Part shown: in pieces, positions 4,992 through 6,231 of the stretch
Layout: the number at the start of each line of letters is the position of its first letter
Position numbering within the stretch: position 1 is the first letter of the stretch
Assembly: GCA_027451565.1 (NCBI GenBank)
Contig: DAIDJC010000193.1
Coordinates: forward strand, 1-6,231
DNA length: 6,231 bases
Reading direction: 5' to 3'
Source: Limisphaerales bacterium
GTDB taxonomy: Bacteria > Verrucomicrobiota > Verrucomicrobiia > Limisphaerales > UBA11358
Position numbers and translations under genes: made by a program
The notes under the pieces: generated by a model
Seen by the model: the letters and a program-made list of their open reading frames with translations, nothing else
Told to the model about the DNA's origin: nothing
Database searches by the model: none

Positions 4992-6119
4992 ATGGCCAAA
5001 ACAAAGCGAATTGGAATTCTTACCGCAGGCGGAGACAGCCCCGGACTGAACGCAGCCATCCGTGGCGTGGGCAAGACGGCGCTGGGCTATTACGGCATGG
5101 AAATCGTGGGATTCCGCGATGGATTTCGCGGTTTGGTGGAGGACCGGAAACTGCGCCTGGACAAGACGACTTTGGCGGGAATCCTGACGGTGGGCGGGAC
5201 CATACTGGGGACCAGCCGCGACAAGCCACACCGAATGGTGATTGACGGTCGCACACGAGACATGACCCGGGTAATCGCAGAAAATTACGAGAAATACGGC
5301 TTGGACGCGCTGGTGTGCCTGGGCGGGGGAGGGACACAAAAGAATGCCCTGAGATTGCAGGAAACCGGCATCAACGTGATCACCCTTCCCAAAACAATAG
5401 ACAATGACGTGGCCATGACGGATTGTTCCTTTGGATTTGCCACGGCCATGGACATTGCCACTGAGGCGATTGACCGACTGCACAGCACGGCGCACAGCCA
5501 TCACCGAATCATTGTCGCGGAGGTGATGGGCCACCGCGCCGGGTGGCTGACGTTGGGCGCGGGAATTGCCGGAGGTGCGGATGTCATTCTCATTCCTGAA
5601 ATTCCCTATCACGTCGAGAAAGTGGCTGCAGCCATCAAGCAACGCAGCCGCCACGGGACGAATTTCAGCATTGTGGCGGTCGCGGAAGGAGCAATGAGCC
5701 AGGAGGATTGGAGGGCGATGCAATCAGCCGAAAAGAAGCTGGACCGCGCCCGGACGTTGCATGACAAAAAAGAGGCCAAGATGGAGCTGGCGAGCATCGA
5801 GGTGCGGCACCAAGGCAACACCATGAGGCTGGCCAAGCAACTGGAAGACCTGACGCAGCTTGAAAGCAGGGTGACAATCCTGGGTTATGTACAGAGGGGC
5901 GGAACCCCCTGCGCGGCGGACCGCCTGCTGGCGACCCGCTTGGGCAGCGCTTGCGGGGACCTGATCCATGAAGGGATTTTCGGGGTGATGGTGGCGGCCC
6001 GGGGCGAAGGCACGGAACCTGTGCCCCTGGAGAAAGTGGCCGGAAAAAGAAAATCCGTTCCCCCGGACCATCAATGGGTGGACACGGCGCGGCGCGTGGG
6101 CACTTGCATGGGCGATTAA
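4992..6119 (+). CDS. 6-phosphofructokinase, PfkA family, atypical donor site
   Basis: This 375-aa cytoplasmic enzyme should phosphorylate fructose 6-phosphate to fructose 1,6-bisphosphate in glycolysis. The N-terminus KRIGILTAGGDSPGLNAAIRG (5-25) is the phosphate-binding start of the PfkA fold. PKTIDND (133-139) carries the catalytic base Asp137 (E. coli Asp127). Arg172, Glu232, Arg293 and Arg302 match E. coli fructose-6-phosphate and effector-site residues Arg162, Glu222, Arg243 and Arg252. A charged helical stretch of about 40 residues (about 238-290) is absent from the short E. coli enzyme. I chose the ATG at 4992 because conserved sequence starts there; no Shine-Dalgarno is visible. The donor site is unusual: GGDGS of ATP enzymes reads GGGGT (111-115), Lys134 is as in PPi enzymes, His181 replaces Arg171 and Tyr299 replaces His249. 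Donor choice (ATP or PPi) is therefore open. Resemblance to the mixed-substrate group III subfamily is inferred from memory. Confidence 0.93.
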   Translation: MAKTKRIGILTAGGDSPGLNAAIRGVGKTALGYYGMEIVGFRDGFRGLVEDRKLRLDKTTLAGILTVGGTILGTSRDKPHRMVIDGRTRDMTRVIAENYEKYGLDALVCLGGGGTQKNALRLQETGINVITLPKTIDNDVAMTDCSFGFATAMDIATEAIDRLHSTAHSHHRIIVAEVMGHRAGWLTLGAGIAGGADVILIPEIPYHVEKVAAAIKQRSRHGTNFSIVAVAEGAMSQEDWRAMQSAEKKLDRARTLHDKKEAKMELASIEVRHQGNTMRLAKQLEDLTQLESRVTILGYVQRGGTPCAADRLLATRLGSACGDLIHEGIFGVMVAARGEGTEPVPLEKVAGKRKSVPPDHQWVDTARRVGTCMGD

Positions 6120-6231
6120 ACCCGCAAAGCGAAATGGAAACGGTCAAGATGCGCCCAGTAGATTGGGGCGGATTGGCCTGTTGAATTTCATTTTCCGGGT
6201 CCAATACGCATTTGGAAAACTCAGCAGCACC
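6120..6231. other. Right-edge sequence without an assignable feature
   Basis: These 112 bp follow the phosphofructokinase stop. A weak hairpin is possible, CGCCC (6152-6156) with GGGCG (6166-6170) around a 9-nt loop, but without a T run. A minus-strand frame open from the edge to a stop at 6144-6146 could be the tail of a convergent gene, but 28 codons are too few to judge. Confidence 0.4.

Noticed and set aside
4752..5723. Open frame of 323 codons antisense to phosphofructokinase
   Set aside because: It is opposite a conserved gene, is rich in His, Cys and Pro without any domain pattern, and runs across the intergenic leader; best explained as a shadow.
6152..6170. Possible terminator after phosphofructokinase
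   Set aside because: The stem is only 5 bp with a 9-nt loop and no T run follows.
5665..6204. Minus-strand frame of 179 codons over the phosphofructokinase 3' end
   Set aside because: It is antisense to conserved coding sequence, with a Pro/Cys/Arg-rich product typical of a shadow frame.

Overview
The window looks like ordinary chromosomal DNA from a moderately GC-rich, free-living bacterium. The gene families and their sequence style resemble Verrucomicrobiota, or a neighbouring Planctomycetes-Verrucomicrobia lineage. This placement comes from recognised protein style only, so it is tentative. I see no mobile element, CRISPR array, rRNA, tRNA or phage gene.

Layout: (1) Positions 1-252, minus strand, hold the first 84 codons of a Gfo/Idh/MocA-type oxidoreductase that runs off the left edge. 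(2) Positions 253-457 form a divergent intergenic region with an imperfect direct repeat and a short inverted repeat. (3) Positions 458-3943, plus strand, hold a complete pyruvate carboxylase of 1161 aa with biotin carboxylase, carboxyltransferase and biotin-carrier domains on one chain and all the checked catalytic residues. (4) Positions 3944-4217 hold a plausible terminator hairpin, then the leader of the next gene. (5) Positions 4218-4553 encode a 111-aa stand-alone glycogen-binding domain (CBM48, AMPK-beta type). A possible 64-aa His-rich ORF at 4550-4744 overlaps its stop codon. (6) Positions 4745-4991 are a leader region with a hairpin and a 10-bp tandem repeat. (7) Positions 4992-6119 encode a PfkA-family 6-phosphofructokinase whose phosphoryl-donor site differs from both the classical ATP and the classical PPi pattern. 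(8) Positions 6120-6231 hold nothing I can assign.

The plus-strand genes share a central-carbon theme. Pyruvate carboxylase makes oxaloacetate for anaplerosis and gluconeogenesis, phosphofructokinase controls glycolytic flux, and the small CBM48 protein probably binds glycogen or a related alpha-glucan. The gaps and the terminator-like hairpin suggest that pyruvate carboxylase is transcribed separately from the CBM48/phosphofructokinase pair. The window does not contain a convincing new multi-gene system. The items most worth a second look are the phosphofructokinase active-site substitutions, the isolated CBM48 protein with its coupled His-rich ORF, and the spaced direct repeat in the divergent promoter region.
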